The notes under the pieces: model-generated
Told to the model about the DNA's origin: nothing
Seen by the model: only the letters and a program-made list of their open reading frames with translations
Databases searched by the model: none
From: RGDT01 sp964630925
Lineage (GTDB): Bacteria; Planctomycetota; Planctomycetia; Gemmatales; Gemmataceae
NCBI GenBank assembly: GCA_964630925.1
Contig: CAZVZK010000206.1
Location: 1 to 15,092, forward strand
DNA: 15,092 nucleotides
Direction: 5' to 3'
Position numbers and translations under genes: made by a program
Shown: positions 14,341 through 15,092 of the stretch, one piece after another
Layout: each line of letters begins with the position of its first letter
Position numbering within the stretch: the stretch's first letter is position 1

Positions 14341-15092
14341 ATGGCCGACACGTTCGCCTGCCCCTCCTGCGACGTCCACCTCAAGCGGTCCGCCCAGATC
14401 GTCACCGGCGCCCACGTCCAGTGCCCCAGGTGCAGGCACGAGTTCACCGTGCCCCCGGAGGGCGAGACCCGCCCACGGGCCATCCAGGACAGGCCCACAC
14501 CCCCGCGCCCCCGGCCGGAGTACGATGAGGACACCCCGCCCAGGCCGCGTGTGAAGGGTGATGCCGACCTGTCCGGCAACTTCAACGTGGACCCCGGCGG
14601 CTGGGTCGGCAGGGGCCAGGAGCGCTGGGGCGAGTTCCTCGGCCCGTGCATCGGCTACATCTTCCTGGCCGGCATGATCCTCCTCGCCCTGGCCATCGTC
14701 CCCATCGCCGGCCCGCTCATCAACATGTTCGTGCAGCCCGCCCTGATCTTCGGCCCCCTGTACGCCGGCGTCCGCGTCCTCCGCCGCGAGCCCTGGGAAT
14801 TCAGCGACTTCTTCTTCGGCTTCACACGCTGGTGGTCGCTGTTCGTGCTGAACTTCCTCATCAGCCTGCTCATCATCGCGATCCTCATCCCCTTCTTCAT
14901 CGCCGGCATGGGGCTGGCGGCGCTGGCGGTGCCGGGGAACAACACCGGCTTCCCCCCCGAGGTGGCCGTCATCGGGATCGTCTGCGTCGTGGTGTTCGGC
15001 GCCGTGACCGTCCTCTATTTCGCCACACGCTGGACCTTCGGTGGAGGCCTACTTGGGCGAACAGTCTGCATAGAATGGCAGGGTAGGGGTTG
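14341..15092 (+). CDS. Zinc-ribbon multi-pass membrane protein, paralogue 2, cut by the window edge
   Basis: 250 residues are visible and the frame is still open at the right edge. The zinc ribbon is nearly the same as in paralogue 1 (C7, C10, C28, C31; about 35 of the first 40 residues identical), and the linker keeps PEYDEDTPPRP. The membrane part has diverged more: hydrophobic segments lie at about 101-121, 122-143, 165-195 and 207-228, and the loop around 196-206 is shorter than in copy 1. GGAG at 14329-14332 is eight bases before the ATG. Similarity holds through YFATRWTFGG (about 226-235), which aligns with VTTRLEFGG of copy 1. It then stops, and the last 17 codons use rare third bases (see the feature at 15040). 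The gene may therefore be interrupted there and not merely truncated by the window. Confidence 0.8.
   Translation, partial: MADTFACPSCDVHLKRSAQIVTGAHVQCPRCRHEFTVPPEGETRPRAIQDRPTPPRPRPEYDEDTPPRPRVKGDADLSGNFNVDPGGWVGRGQERWGEFLGPCIGYIFLAGMILLALAIVPIAGPLINMFVQPALIFGPLYAGVRVLRREPWEFSDFFFGFTRWWSLFVLNFLISLLIIAILIPFFIAGMGLAALAVPGNNTGFPPEVAVIGIVCVVVFGAVTVLYFATRWTFGGGLLGRTVCIEWQGRG
15040..15092. other. Compositional break at the right edge; possible mobile-element or assembly junction
   Basis: From the codon GGT at 15040 the third codon positions change from almost all G/C (16 of the preceding 18 codons) to 7 of 17, and GC drops to about 58% over 52 bases. Codons such as CTA, CTT, CGA, ACA and ATA appear together. 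The predicted residues (GRTVCIEWQGRG) have no counterpart at this place in paralogue 1. The stretch is too short to identify as an insertion sequence end. Confidence 0.5.

Overview
The window looks like chromosomal DNA of a GC-rich planctomycete, most likely of the Gemmataceae. This rests on the gene families, not on a database search. They are a Ser/Thr kinase fused to a long TPR array with the planctomycete-type middle and C-terminal regions, an Rpn/DUF4351 protein of the planctomycete type, a GNPFAR-motif protein, and short palindromic repeats scattered between genes. GC is very high and third codon positions are almost all G or C, which is why long spurious open frames lie opposite most genes.

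Left part, all on the minus strand. A protein with a GNPFAR motif runs off the left edge (1-761). A 253-base gap with a 9-bp tandem repeat follows. Then comes a 1169-residue membrane-anchored Ser/Thr kinase with about twelve TPR units (1015-4524). A 197-base gap holds four copies of GCGTCAGCG. Upstream of it lies a tight four-gene operon, transcribed from 11098 down to 4722: a large membrane TPR protein, a smaller TPR protein, an exported NodB-like (CE4) polysaccharide deacetylase, and a protein with 16 cysteines in four groups of four. The first three genes overlap by 1 and 4 bases. The fourth starts 7 bases after the third, with its ribosome binding site inside the third gene's last codons. 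This architecture implies coupled translation and perhaps one shared envelope-related task, which is inference.

Right part. A divergent intergenic region (11099-11246) leads on the plus strand to an Rpn-like PD-(D/E)XK/DUF4351 gene (11247-12143). This converges, with only 3 bases between stop codons, on a minus-strand NAD-dependent epimerase/SDR gene (12147-12983). Next, on the plus strand, is a tandem pair of paralogues with an N-terminal zinc ribbon and several membrane helices (13184-14266, and 14341 to the right edge). The pair was duplicated together with its upstream region. Comparing the two upstream copies shows that the first carries about 100 extra bases holding a 16-bp perfect inverted repeat, which looks like an inserted palindromic element.

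The last ~52 bases (from about 15040) switch abruptly in codon use and lose similarity to the paralogue. The second copy may therefore be interrupted by a mobile element or end in an assembly artefact. No tRNA, rRNA, CRISPR array or complete insertion sequence was seen.
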